In this document: in pieces, positions 55,588-63,591 of the stretch
Layout of the letters: each line of letters starts with the position of its first letter
Position numbering within the stretch: the stretch's first letter is position 1
NCBI GenBank assembly: GCA_965261925.1
Contig: OZ253486.1
Coordinates: 1,116,001 to 1,180,000, forward strand
Source: Bin87 sp965261925
Lineage (GTDB): Bacteria > Chloroflexota > Dehalococcoidia > Lucifugimonadales > UBA3495
Direction: 5' to 3'
DNA: 64,000 nucleotides
The notes under the pieces: generated by a model
Databases searched by the model: none
What the model saw: the letters and a program-made list of their open reading frames with translations, nothing else
What the model was told of the DNA's origin: nothing
Translations under genes and position numbers: made by a program

Positions 55588-57135
55588 TTGAAGTACGACT
55601 ACATCGTCATCGGCGCCGGCTCCGCCGGCTCCATTGTCGCCACCCGGCTGAGCGAAGACCCCAGCACCTCCGTGCTCCTGATCGAGGCCGGCCCCGATTA
55701 CCCCAACTTCGACCACCTGCCCGACGAGGTGAAGTTCGGCTACGCCACCGCCACCGACGTGATGACCAGCGACCACAACTGGCAGTTCACCGGGCACGGC
55801 ACCGCGGAAAACCCCGAGATCATGGTGCCCCGTGGCAAGGTCACCGGCGGTTCCAGCGCCATCAACGGCCAGATGTTCCTGCGGGGCGTCCCCGAGGACT
55901 ACGACGGCTGGGCCGCCAGGGGCAATGACCAGTGGAGTTTCCCGAACCTGCTGGGCTGCTTCCGTCGCCTGGAGACCGACACCGATTTCTCCGACGACTT
56001 CCACGGCAACGACGGCCCCATCATCGCCCGACGCTTCAAGAGCGAGGATTGGCTCCCGGCTCAATCGGCCTTCTACAACGCCGCCCGCGCCTACGGCTTC
56101 CCGCATACGGACGACCACAACAGCCCTGATTCCACCGGCATTGGCGCCACGCCTTTCAACAACCCCAACGGCATCCGTTGGAGCACCGCCCTCGGGTATC
56201 TTGACCTGGCGCGCCATCGCTTGAACCTCACCCTGCGCCCCGACTGCACGGTGCATCGCATCCTATTTGACGGGGACGAAGCCACCGGCGTGGTGGTGGA
56301 AAGCGGCGGCGATGTGTTCACCGTCGAGGGCGATGAGATAATCCTCAGCGGCGGCGCCATCGCCTCTCCGCAACTGCTCATGCTGTCCGGCGTCGGCCCC
56401 GCCGACCACCTCCGCAGCCTGGGCATCCCCGTGGTGCACGACAGCCCCGGCGTGGGGCAGAACCTGCGCGACCATCCCATCGTGCCCGTTACCTGGCGGA
56501 CCAGGCCGGGATTTGAGCTGGACGGTTTCGCGCCCCGGATGCAGTTGTGCCTGAAATACACCGCCGAAGAGTCTGATCTGCGCAACGACATGATCATGAT
56601 CTTCTCGTCTTTCGCCACCGAGCAGGTGATCCGCGGCGGCGACCGCATGGAGCCCCTGGGCATCCGCGCCTCGGTGTCCATTTACCTCGCCGTCGGCGCC
56701 GGCGAGCTGAAACTGAACTCCACCGACCCCCACGAGCAGCCCTATCTCGACTACAACTACCTGCAGGAGGAGTTCGACCGCAAGCGGCTGCGCGATGGTG
56801 TCCGCATCGCCGCCCAACTGGGCGCGCACGACGACTTCAAGGACATCATTCAGGAGCGGACTGAACCCCTGGACTCCGACCTCGAGTCCGACGAAGCGCT
56901 GGACCATTGGCTGCGCAGCAACGTCTCCACCGCCCAGCACATTTCCTGCACCTGCAAGATGGGCCCTGCCTCCGACCCCATGGCGGTCGTTGACCAGTAC
57001 GGCAAGGTCCACGGGTTGGATAATATCCGCGTGGTGGACGCTTCCATCATGCCCGACTGCATCCGCGCCAACACCAATGTCACCACCATGATGATCGGCG
57101 AGCGCGTCTCCGAGTTCATCCTGCAAGGCAACTGA
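55588..57135 (+). CDS. GMC-family oxidoreductase, first gene of operon
   Basis: A 515-residue FAD-dependent GMC oxidoreductase, paralogous to that at 26430-27977. It has KYDYIVIGAGSAGSIVATRLSEDP (FAD motif), VPRGKVTGGSSAINGQMFLRGVPEDYDGW and ILSGGAIASPQLLMLSGVGP signatures, and the catalytic His in STAQHISCTCKMGPASDP (the usual Gly is Cys). It ends DASIMPDCIRANTNVTTMMIGERVSEFI. The TTG start has gaggagga about 5 nt upstream. It is the first of four tightly spaced plus-strand genes: GMC, DUF1800, NHL and DUF1501. No export signal. It may oxidise an alcohol supplied by the products of the later genes. Confidence 0.92.
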   Translation: MKYDYIVIGAGSAGSIVATRLSEDPSTSVLLIEAGPDYPNFDHLPDEVKFGYATATDVMTSDHNWQFTGHGTAENPEIMVPRGKVTGGSSAINGQMFLRGVPEDYDGWAARGNDQWSFPNLLGCFRRLETDTDFSDDFHGNDGPIIARRFKSEDWLPAQSAFYNAARAYGFPHTDDHNSPDSTGIGATPFNNPNGIRWSTALGYLDLARHRLNLTLRPDCTVHRILFDGDEATGVVVESGGDVFTVEGDEIILSGGAIASPQLLMLSGVGPADHLRSLGIPVVHDSPGVGQNLRDHPIVPVTWRTRPGFELDGFAPRMQLCLKYTAEESDLRNDMIMIFSSFATEQVIRGGDRMEPLGIRASVSIYLAVGAGELKLNSTDPHEQPYLDYNYLQEEFDRKRLRDGVRIAAQLGAHDDFKDIIQERTEPLDSDLESDEALDHWLRSNVSTAQHISCTCKMGPASDPMAVVDQYGKVHGLDNIRVVDASIMPDCIRANTNVTTMMIGERVSEFILQGN

Positions 57136-57147
57136 AGGAGGTAGAAC

Positions 57148-58563
57148 ATGGCAAACCGCGATGTTGAACTGATCGGCCATTTGATGCGACGGGCCGGCTT
57201 CGGCGCCACCCGCGCGCAGCTGGAAGCCCACGCCGCGCAGGGTTACGCGGCCACCGTCGAGCGTATCCTCGACCAGAACAACGAGGAGCGCATGGGGGAT
57301 GACCTCATCCGCCGCTTCCACCCCGAACTCTCGGGCATGTTGGGTCCGTTGGGTTCCGGCGAGAACTGGCTGTACCGCATGGCCACCACCACCACGCCGC
57401 TGCGCGAAAAAGTCGCCCTGTTCTGGCACGGCATCTTCGCCACCGGCTATCCCAAGGTCATCCACGGCAAGGCCCTCTCCGACCAGGTCCGCATGTTCCG
57501 GCACCTGGGCATGGGCAGCTTCAAGGACCTCCTGGTGGAGCTGTCCCGGGACCCGGCCATGATCATCTGGCTGGATAACCAGGACAACCACAAGGACGCC
57601 ATCAACGAGAACTACGGCCGGGAATTGCTGGAACTGTTCTCCATGGGTGTGGGCAACTACACCGAACAGGATGTTCAGGAGTGCGCCCGCGCCTTCACCG
57701 GCTGGACCCTGGGCAATCGGGAGTACATGGAACTCCGCTCCATGCGCGACTCCGACTGGCCCTACGGCCGCATCTCCTGGCACTTCGAGTTCCAGGAAGA
57801 AGACCACGACTTCGGCGAAAAGGAGTTCTTGGGCCAGCGCGGCGCCTTCAATGGCGATGACGTCGTGGACATAATCTGCCAACAGGAAGCCACCGCCCGG
57901 TTCGTCGCCCGGCACATGTATAGCTTCTTCGTCGCCGACGAGCCGCCCGTCCCGGAGTGGCCCTACACCGAGCCGCAGGACCCGGCCGCGATAGACCTGC
58001 TGGTGCAGGCGTACTTCGACAGCGGCTACAATATCACCGCCATGCTGCGGACGCTGTTCAACTCCGACTTCTTCCGCGACGAGTCGGCCTGGTTCCGCAA
58101 GGTGAAGAGCCCGGTGGAACTGGTCGCCGGCGTGATCCGGCTGACCGGCGAATTCGACCGCCCGCGCCGGGAAATCCTCGACCGCTACCAGCAGGCCGTC
58201 TTCATGGGACAGTACCTGAACAACCCGCCCAGCGTGGAAGGCTGGCACCAGGGCACCGACTGGATCGACACCGGATCCCTGGTGGAGCGCATCAACTTCG
58301 CTTCTGAGCAGCTTGGCGACACCGAACGACCCGGCGTCCGCACCATGGTCGAGCGCATCGCGGCCAGCCCCTCGGCGGCCTCGCCTGAAATGCTGGTGGA
58401 TGCCTGCCTGGACCAGGTGGGCGCGATCCAGGTGTCCGAGGAAACCCGCCGCGAGCTCGTCGATTTCGCCGCCGTGGTGGGAACCCCCGATGAAACCAGC
58501 CCCGCCCAGATCGCCGAAGTCCTGCAGATGGTGGCCTCAACCCACGAGTTCCAGCGGGCGTAG
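57148..58563 (+). CDS. DUF1800 family protein
   Basis: A 471-residue DUF1800 protein. The family is typically secreted with Tat signals in Planctomycetes-like bacteria, next to DUF1501. Here, the N-terminus is MANRDVELIGHLMRRAGFGATRAQLEA, directly the domain start, so no signal peptide exists. Other hallmarks: LREKVALFWHGIFATGYPKVI, MIIWLDNQDNHKDAINENYGRELLELFSMGVGNYTEQDVQECARAFTGWTL, FLGQRGAFNGDDVVDIICQQEATARFVARHMYSFFVADE, and ILDRYQQAVFMGQYLNNPPSVEGWHQGTDWIDT. Function unknown. It starts 12 bp after the GMC gene with aaggaggt ribosome site. Confidence 0.9.
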   Translation: MANRDVELIGHLMRRAGFGATRAQLEAHAAQGYAATVERILDQNNEERMGDDLIRRFHPELSGMLGPLGSGENWLYRMATTTTPLREKVALFWHGIFATGYPKVIHGKALSDQVRMFRHLGMGSFKDLLVELSRDPAMIIWLDNQDNHKDAINENYGRELLELFSMGVGNYTEQDVQECARAFTGWTLGNREYMELRSMRDSDWPYGRISWHFEFQEEDHDFGEKEFLGQRGAFNGDDVVDIICQQEATARFVARHMYSFFVADEPPVPEWPYTEPQDPAAIDLLVQAYFDSGYNITAMLRTLFNSDFFRDESAWFRKVKSPVELVAGVIRLTGEFDRPRREILDRYQQAVFMGQYLNNPPSVEGWHQGTDWIDTGSLVERINFASEQLGDTERPGVRTMVERIAASPSAASPEMLVDACLDQVGAIQVSEETRRELVDFAAVVGTPDETSPAQIAEVLQMVASTHEFQRA

Positions 58564-58624
58564 CCGTCCCAACAGCAACGGCAAAACCAGGCTACGCTGG
58601 CGATGACATAAGGGTGAAAAGACC

Positions 58625-59677
58625 ATGACCACAGTTCACGACATACCGGAGGTCAAGTACCTCGAATACCGCATGACCCTGGGCATGACCACCATGGAAG
58701 GCCGGGGGTTCTACTACCCCTCCGACACGGCTATTGCCGCCGACGGGCGCATGTTTGTCGCCAACCGCTCCCTGGACAACGTGACCCGGGGCGTGCGGGT
58801 GACCGTGTGCGATGCCGACAGCGAATACTACGGCACCTTTGGAGCCTACGGACAGACCCCCGGGCAATTCGTCTGGCTCTCGGCCTGCGCCCTGGACAGC
58901 CGGGATCGGTTGTACGCCAGCGATGAGTACCTGCACCGCATCTCGGTATTTGACCGGGAAGGCGCTCTGCTGTCCCATTGGGGCGAGCACGGCGCCGCTG
59001 AGGGCCAGCTGGATACCCCGTCCGGCCTGGCCTTTGATGCCGCTGACAACCTCTACGTCGCCGACACCTACAACCACCGCGTCCAGAAGTTCACCGCCGA
59101 TGGCCGCTTCCTGGTTTCATTCGGGCGTCAGGGCGACGGTCCCGACCAGCTGAACCTGCCCTGGGGCCTGACCGTCGGCGGCGACGGCAACGTGTACGTG
59201 GCAGACTGGGGCAACGACCGGGTCCAGAAGTTCTCCCCCGACGGCGAACACCTGGCATCCTACGGCGCCAGCGGCCACGGCAACGGCGAGTTCCATCGTC
59301 CGTCCGGCGTCGCCGTCGACCCGGCCGGCTATATCTTCGTTGCCGACTGGGGCAACGAACGGGTGCAGGTGCTCGATCCCGCCGGCAACTTCGTCCAGAA
59401 GCTGCGCGGAGAGGCCACCCTGTCCGACTGGGCGGCCAACTTCCTGTCCGTCAACGTGGAGGAGGGCGGGGCACGCTCCCGGGCGAACCTGGAACCCGAG
59501 ATCGAGTACTTCGTCGACGAGCCCCACGAGGAATCTTCACACATCGAAAAGTATTTCTGGTCCCCCGTATCGGTCAAGCTGGACCGCGAGGGGAACCTTT
59601 ACGTAACCGAAAGCAACCGGCACCGCATCCAGGTGTATCGGCCGGCCCACGCCTCCGCTCCGTCATTGAGAGCGTAG
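58625..59677 (+). CDS. NHL-repeat beta-propeller protein
   Basis: A 350-residue protein made of six NHL-type repeats. Examples: GRGFYYPSDTAIAADGRMFVANRSLDN, PGQFVWLSACALDSRDRLYASDEYLHRISVFDREG, EGQLDTPSGLAFDAADNLYVADTYNHRVQKFTADGRFL, and DQLNLPWGLTVGGDGNVYVADWGNDRVQKFSPDGEH. A short insertion (TLSDWAANFLSVNVEEGG) precedes the last blade (NLYVTESNRHRIQVYRP). No signal peptide. It would serve as a binding or scaffold domain. Its stop lies within an R1 repeat, whose arm encodes the last residues. Third of the four-gene operon. Confidence 0.88.
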   Translation: MTTVHDIPEVKYLEYRMTLGMTTMEGRGFYYPSDTAIAADGRMFVANRSLDNVTRGVRVTVCDADSEYYGTFGAYGQTPGQFVWLSACALDSRDRLYASDEYLHRISVFDREGALLSHWGEHGAAEGQLDTPSGLAFDAADNLYVADTYNHRVQKFTADGRFLVSFGRQGDGPDQLNLPWGLTVGGDGNVYVADWGNDRVQKFSPDGEHLASYGASGHGNGEFHRPSGVAVDPAGYIFVADWGNERVQVLDPAGNFVQKLRGEATLSDWAANFLSVNVEEGGARSRANLEPEIEYFVDEPHEESSHIEKYFWSPVSVKLDREGNLYVTESNRHRIQVYRPAHASAPSLRA

Positions 59678-59697
59678 CGTGGCAATCCCGTCGCAGC
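59663..59697. repeat. R1 repeat overlapping the NHL gene end
   Basis: tcattgagagcgtagcgtgg then caatcccgtcgca: an R1 left arm that begins before the NHL stop at 59677 and supplies the TAG. Confidence 0.65.
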
Positions 59698-59736
59698 CGA
59701 TTCGGCCCCGCCAGACCCAAGCAGGAGGATAGCCCG

Positions 59737-60864
59737 ATGACTTCCACCAAGAAGGAAAGGTCGGTAGTGGTGATTGAGCTTCAGGGCGGCAACGACGCCC
59801 TGAACACCGTGATCCCCTACAACAACCCGCTGTACTACGACTACCGCAACAACGTGGGCATCCCTGAAGGCGATGTACTGCACCTGGACGGCGAGGTCGG
59901 CCTCAACCCCAACCTCGCTCCCGCCAAGCATCTCTGGGACCAGGGGAATTTCGCCATCATCAACGGCATCGGTTATCCCAATCCCAACCGCTCCCACTTC
60001 CGCTCTCGCGACGTCTGGTACACGGCCGAGTCCGAGAAGATCGGCGCCGAGGGCTGGCTGGGCGCGGCCATCCGCGACCTCGACGCCCGGGGCGAAAACG
60101 TGCTCACCGGCGTCAACTTCGGCCGCGGTCTTCCCCGCGCCATGGTCTGCAAGGGCGTTCCCGTCGCGTCGGTCGCCAACCTGGAGACCTACGGCCTGAT
60201 GCCCGACATCCAGGATGAGAAGTCCCGCCAGTACGCGCTGGAGGCCTTCAGCCGCATCTACGGCCCCACCGAGAGCAAGGACATCGTCGCCCAGGTGCTG
60301 TCCGAGACCGGCTCCAACGCCCTCAAGGGCGCCGACCGGCTCCGCACCGCGCCGGATCTCTATTCGTCCTCGGTGGAATACGCTGACACCCCCATCAGCC
60401 AGTCTCTGAAGAACATGGCGCAGGTGATGTCCGCCGACCTGGGCACCCGCATCTTCTACACCCAGCACGGCAGCTTCGACACCCACAGCAACGAGCTACT
60501 GGCTCACGCCAAGCTGTGGACCGACGTGTCCACCGCCATCGCCGACTTCACCAGCGACCTGGAAGAGCACGGCCTGGCCGACGACACCCTGATCCTGGTC
60601 TTCTCCGAGTTCGGCCGGCGCATCAAGGACAACGGCGCCGGCACCGACCACGGCTCCGGCGGCGTGTCCTTCGTCATCGGCGGCTCGGTCAACGGCGGCC
60701 TGTACGGTGAATACCCGTCCCTGCGCCCCGAGGATCACTCGGAAGGCGACCTCCACTTCACCAACGACTTCCGCTCCACCTACGCCACCATCCTCAACCG
60801 GTGGCTGGAGCTCGACCCCATCCCCATTGTCCACGGCGACTACGAGCAGTTCGCCTTCCTGTAG
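59737..60864 (+). CDS. DUF1501 family protein
   Basis: A 375-residue DUF1501 protein, a sulfatase/alkaline-phosphatase-fold family typically paired with DUF1800. It begins MTSTKKERSVVVIELQGGNDALNTVIPYNNPLYYDYR, the conserved LxGGNDxLN motif, but lacks the Tat signal usual for the family. Further hallmarks: AIINGIGYPNPNRSHFRSRDVWYTA, TRIFYTQHGSFDTHSNEL, LADDTLILVFSEFGRRIKDNGAGTDHGSGGVSFVIGG. A caggaggat site precedes the ATG. It is the last gene of the operon, followed by a terminator. The absence of export signals on all four members suggests a cytoplasmic version of a system usually exported. Confidence 0.9.
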   Translation: MTSTKKERSVVVIELQGGNDALNTVIPYNNPLYYDYRNNVGIPEGDVLHLDGEVGLNPNLAPAKHLWDQGNFAIINGIGYPNPNRSHFRSRDVWYTAESEKIGAEGWLGAAIRDLDARGENVLTGVNFGRGLPRAMVCKGVPVASVANLETYGLMPDIQDEKSRQYALEAFSRIYGPTESKDIVAQVLSETGSNALKGADRLRTAPDLYSSSVEYADTPISQSLKNMAQVMSADLGTRIFYTQHGSFDTHSNELLAHAKLWTDVSTAIADFTSDLEEHGLADDTLILVFSEFGRRIKDNGAGTDHGSGGVSFVIGGSVNGGLYGEYPSLRPEDHSEGDLHFTNDFRSTYATILNRWLELDPIPIVHGDYEQFAFL

Positions 60865-60890
60865 GCCACCGCTCTCACCCAAGCAAAACG

Positions 60891-60916
60891 TAGGGGCGAA
60901 TAAACATTCGCCCCTA
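60891..60916 (+). terminator. terminator and R2 palindrome
   Basis: An 11-bp perfect stem (taggggcgaat / attcgccccta) with loop aaac, 27 bp after the DUF1501 stop. It shares its gtaggggcgaa core with the palindrome at 3437-3464. Confidence 0.6.
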
Positions 60917-61096
60917 TTGCTACGACGGTCTCGGGCCAGACGCGACGCAATTTTCTCAGAACGGCGTCTTTATATGCGTCCGCGGGATTGTCTGTACTGT
61001 AAGGTAAAGTCGAGATCAGCGTCCCGTGGGCGACCACGCTGCAAAATTTCGATTTGCCTTGCGTATCGACCCGGCTGGATATCCCTGTATGCCACC

Positions 61097-61495
61097 ATGG
61101 TAAATCGAAACGTCAAATGGCTGTCATACACGGTGCTTGTGGGATTGATCCCGGTACTGGCCAGATTCCTGCTTTGGGCCGTTACTGACAATCAACAGGT
61201 TCCGTTATTGAACGCCACCGACTTCATCATATTTGGATTGATATTGCATATTTCGAACATAAACGAGATAGAGCATTTTCACGACGGCCATCAGTCGTGG
61301 AAAACGTTCCATAACGGATCATCAATATTGTTAATCGTAATGTACGCAGTTCTTTTCGCCTGCCAGTTGTTGGGCCAATCTAACCCTGGATTAGTGAATA
61401 GCACTTCCATGCCCGTGTTCACTTTGGCCTTGAGTGCCGTTTCACTGTTGTTAAGCGGCTCTGTGTATTACAGACTTTCCAAGTTGGTGCCATGA
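61097..61495 (+). CDS. small multi-span membrane protein
   Basis: A 132-residue protein with four hydrophobic segments: WLSYTVLVGLIPVLARFLLWAV, ATDFIIFGLILHISNINE, SSILLIVMYAVLFACQLLG and MPVFTLALSAVSLLLSGSVYY. A His/Glu-rich loop (EIEHFHDGHQSWKTFHN) lies between the second and third. Family unknown. Lower GC than its surroundings. Its stop TGA overlaps the ATG of the next gene (ATGATG). It begins an unusual trio of overlapping genes. The charged His loop might bind metal, but this is inference. Confidence 0.6.
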   Translation: MVNRNVKWLSYTVLVGLIPVLARFLLWAVTDNQQVPLLNATDFIIFGLILHISNINEIEHFHDGHQSWKTFHNGSSILLIVMYAVLFACQLLGQSNPGLVNSTSMPVFTLALSAVSLLLSGSVYYRLSKLVP

Positions 61496-61641
61496 TGTTG
61501 TCGTTGACACAAATCCTCGGTATCGCGGTGCTGATCACACTAGTGATCGGTATAGGCGTTCTGGTTTGGTCTGTTGTAGATACGAGACGCCGGTACTATG
61601 CTGATTTCATCGGCAGAAGGAACCAGAATGGAAGCGATTGA
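61492..61641 (+). CDS. 49-residue single-span membrane peptide
   Basis: A tiny frame beginning ATGATG at 61492, overlapping the previous stop: MMLSLTQILGIAVLITLVIG (hydrophobic) continues IGVLVWSVVDTRRRYYADF and ends RNQNGSD. One membrane span with a basic flank on one side. It overlaps the start of the next gene by 14 bp. The tight 5' and 3' overlaps argue that it is real, though 49 residues alone would be weak evidence. Confidence 0.5.
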   Translation: MMLSLTQILGIAVLITLVIGIGVLVWSVVDTRRRYYADFIGRRNQNGSD

Positions 61642-61852
61642 CAAAGGCGCGGATTTGGAACTTAAGGTAGCCGCAACTGACGCCACGAACGCGACTCCGA
61701 GCATGAAGGAATTGCTTCTGACGCTCTTGGAAGGGTTCCATGTGCTCGAGACAATGCTGTACGGGAAAATAGGAAAACGAGGTGGTGCTGGATCCGATTG
61801 CTTTATACCGGGAACTGTGAACGGTGACAGAGTTACATTTGATGTATTGTAA
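61628..61852 (+). CDS. 74-residue soluble protein of the trio
   Basis: A frame of 74 residues from ATG 61628: MEAIDKGADLELKVAATDAT, then a helix (SMKELLLTLLEGFHVLETMLYGKIGKRGG) and a short final strand (GDRVTFDVL). No known family. It overlaps the end of the membrane-peptide gene. The upstream frame is open to 61598, but no better start exists. Could be a cytoplasmic partner of the two membrane proteins. Confidence 0.45.
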   Translation: MEAIDKGADLELKVAATDATNATPSMKELLLTLLEGFHVLETMLYGKIGKRGGAGSDCFIPGTVNGDRVTFDVL

Positions 61853-61888
61853 CTCTGTCCGTGCTACCTGGACGAAATGGCCGCAACT

Positions 61889-62530
61889 CTACTCGTCCAG
61901 GTACTGCTCGCCCCACTTGTCCAGATACACCACGTCCGACAGCGGGCCCCGGCGCACCGGCCCGAAGTTGCCCATGGGGTAGCCGATGGGCAGGATGGCG
62001 TAGGAGTGCACCCCCGGCGGCAGGCCCAGGATCTCCTCGACTTCTTTCTCGTGGCGCAGGTGCCGGCTGGTGAGCGTCGCGCCGAGCCCCAGGGCGCGCG
62101 CGGCCAGCAGCATGTTCTGCACCGCCGGATAGATCGACGCCCCGGCTGATCGTGTCGGCGGCTCTTGCCCGTCGTCCTGGCAGGCCACGATCCAGATCGG
62201 AGCCTCGTGGTAGTGCGCGGTCAGGTATTCCACCGCGCCGTGCTGCCGGCGATACCGGCTGGGGCTGGAACCGGGAGGCGGTTCGCTGCCCAGGTAGCGC
62301 GGCCCGACCACCTCGTCAAACGCCTTCTGGTACCACTTCTGCACCTGCTCCTTGATGCTGCGGTCCTTCACCACCATGAACCGCCAGCGCTGGTTGGCGC
62401 CGCCATTGGCGGCCCACTGCCCGGCCTCCAGGATCCGGTGGACCAATTCGTCGGGCACTGGGTCCGGCTTGAGCCGCCGCATGGCCCGCGTCGTGTGCAT
62501 GATGTGAAACAGGTCAGTTCCTTCAGCCAT
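61889..62530 (-). CDS. nitroreductase-family oxidoreductase
   Basis: A 213-residue FMN-dependent nitroreductase-fold enzyme. N-terminal IMHTTRAMRRLKPDPVPDELVHRILEAGQWAANGGANQRWRFMVVKDRS is the standard FMN-binding start, and ASIYPAVQNMLLAARALGLGATLTSRHLRHEKEVEEILGLPPGVHSYAILPIGYPMG is the second conserved half. The ATG at 62530 has gaggag 7 nt upstream and directly follows the crotonase stop. Substrate unknown; could be a nitroaromatic, quinone or flavin-reductase type. Second gene of a two-gene operon. Confidence 0.86.
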   Translation of the reverse strand: MAEGTDLFHIMHTTRAMRRLKPDPVPDELVHRILEAGQWAANGGANQRWRFMVVKDRSIKEQVQKWYQKAFDEVVGPRYLGSEPPPGSSPSRYRRQHGAVEYLTAHYHEAPIWIVACQDDGQEPPTRSAGASIYPAVQNMLLAARALGLGATLTSRHLRHEKEVEEILGLPPGVHSYAILPIGYPMGNFGPVRRGPLSDVVYLDKWGEQYLDE

Positions 62531-62534
62531 TTCA

Positions 62535-63314
62535 TTACTCCTCGGCGTCAAATCGCGGGGGTCGTTTCTCCAGGAATGCGCTCATCGCCTCGTGCGGATA
62601 CGGCGTGGCGAACCCCAGGGCAAATGTCTTGATGGTGTACTCGGCCGACTCCGCCTCGCCCAGCTCCAGCCATTTGGCGACGATGTCCTTCTGCGCGGCC
62701 AGCACGGGCCGGGCCATCCCCAGGAACTCTCGCGCCGTTTCCAATGCGGTCTCGTGCACCCGATTGTGCTCAACCACCTCGTCCACCAGGCCGATACGCA
62801 GCGCCTCTGCCGTGCCAACGGTCTCGCCGGTCAGCAGCATTTTACGCGCCCGACCCAGGCCCACCGTCGGCGGCAGCAGCGAAGCCTCAATCACCGAGGG
62901 CAGGCCAACTCGCACCTCTGGCAGCCCGAATATCGCATCATCCGACGCAATGCGTATATCGGCGGCCAAGGCCAACTCCAATGCCCCACCCAGGCAGGGC
63001 CCCTGTATCGCCGCCACCACGGGAACCGGCACGTCCAACAGGACGCGCGCCGCCCGGTGCAGGCTGCGGATGAACTCCTCGGCCGTCAGCGGGGTCAGGT
63101 CTTTCATCTCGCGCAGGTCCACGCCCGCCGAGAACGCCCGCTCGCCGGACCCTCGCAGCACAATGGCCCGCACCGTCTCGTCTGCTCCGCACTCTTCTAC
63201 TCGTTGGTGCAGCGCGCGAAACACCGCCGGACCCAGCAGGTTCAGGTGCGTCCGCCCCTCCATAGACAGGGTGGCGATGCCGTCCTCCCGCTCAATGGTT
63301 ACCCCTGTGGTCAC
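62535..63314 (-). CDS. enoyl-CoA hydratase/isomerase family protein
   Basis: A 259-residue crotonase-fold protein. Oxyanion-hole segments: GERAFSAGVDLREM and AIQGPCLGGALELALAADIRIASDDAIFGLPEVRVGLPSVIEASLLPPTVGLGRARKMLLTGETVGTAEALRIGLVDEVV. The Glu catalytic pair of hydratases is not clear; only one acidic residue fits (PEVRVG), so isomerase, hydrolase or lyase chemistry is possible. The GTG start has a gaggcag site. It is co-transcribed with the nitroreductase. It may act on acyl-CoA in the same pathway. Confidence 0.86.
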   Translation of the reverse strand: MTTGVTIEREDGIATLSMEGRTHLNLLGPAVFRALHQRVEECGADETVRAIVLRGSGERAFSAGVDLREMKDLTPLTAEEFIRSLHRAARVLLDVPVPVVAAIQGPCLGGALELALAADIRIASDDAIFGLPEVRVGLPSVIEASLLPPTVGLGRARKMLLTGETVGTAEALRIGLVDEVVEHNRVHETALETAREFLGMARPVLAAQKDIVAKWLELGEAESAEYTIKTFALGFATPYPHEAMSAFLEKRPPRFDAEE

Positions 63315-63330
63315 GTCTGCCTCCTGTCCG

Positions 63331-63591
63331 TCAGTCGCCCGTCCCGACCTTTGATATTCCGTGTTTCGCCAGGATCGCGTCGACGAAGGGCTTCAGCACC
63401 CACTCGGCGCACTCAATGGTCAGCCCGACCACCTCGGATGGGTTTTCCTTATCGAAGAACGCCACCACGTCCTGGCAGACGTCGTCACCGTCACCCAAAG
63501 GCTTCCCGTTTGTGATGGAGAGTGTCTCCGTATCGGGGTAATACTTCACCACTGGCTCGTTCTTCTGGTGGTTCACGCTAGATTTGACCAC
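63331..63591 (-). CDS. DUF2283-type small protein
   Basis: An 86-residue protein whose core PVVKYYPDTETLSITNGKP is the DUF2283 motif, followed by DVVAFFDKENPSEVVGLTIECAEWVLKPFVDAIL. Such proteins are usually encoded directly after a DUF4258-like gene, as here (18-bp overlap). The pair resembles a toxin-antitoxin arrangement, but no activity has been established in this family. Short and probably cytoplasmic. Confidence 0.7.
   Translation of the reverse strand: MVKSSVNHQKNEPVVKYYPDTETLSITNGKPLGDGDDVCQDVVAFFDKENPSEVVGLTIECAEWVLKPFVDAILAKHGISKVGTGD

Noticed and set aside
56263..58248. 661-residue minus-strand frame
   Set aside because: It is antisense to the GMC and DUF1800 genes; Val/Ala/Gly/His-rich shadow sequence.
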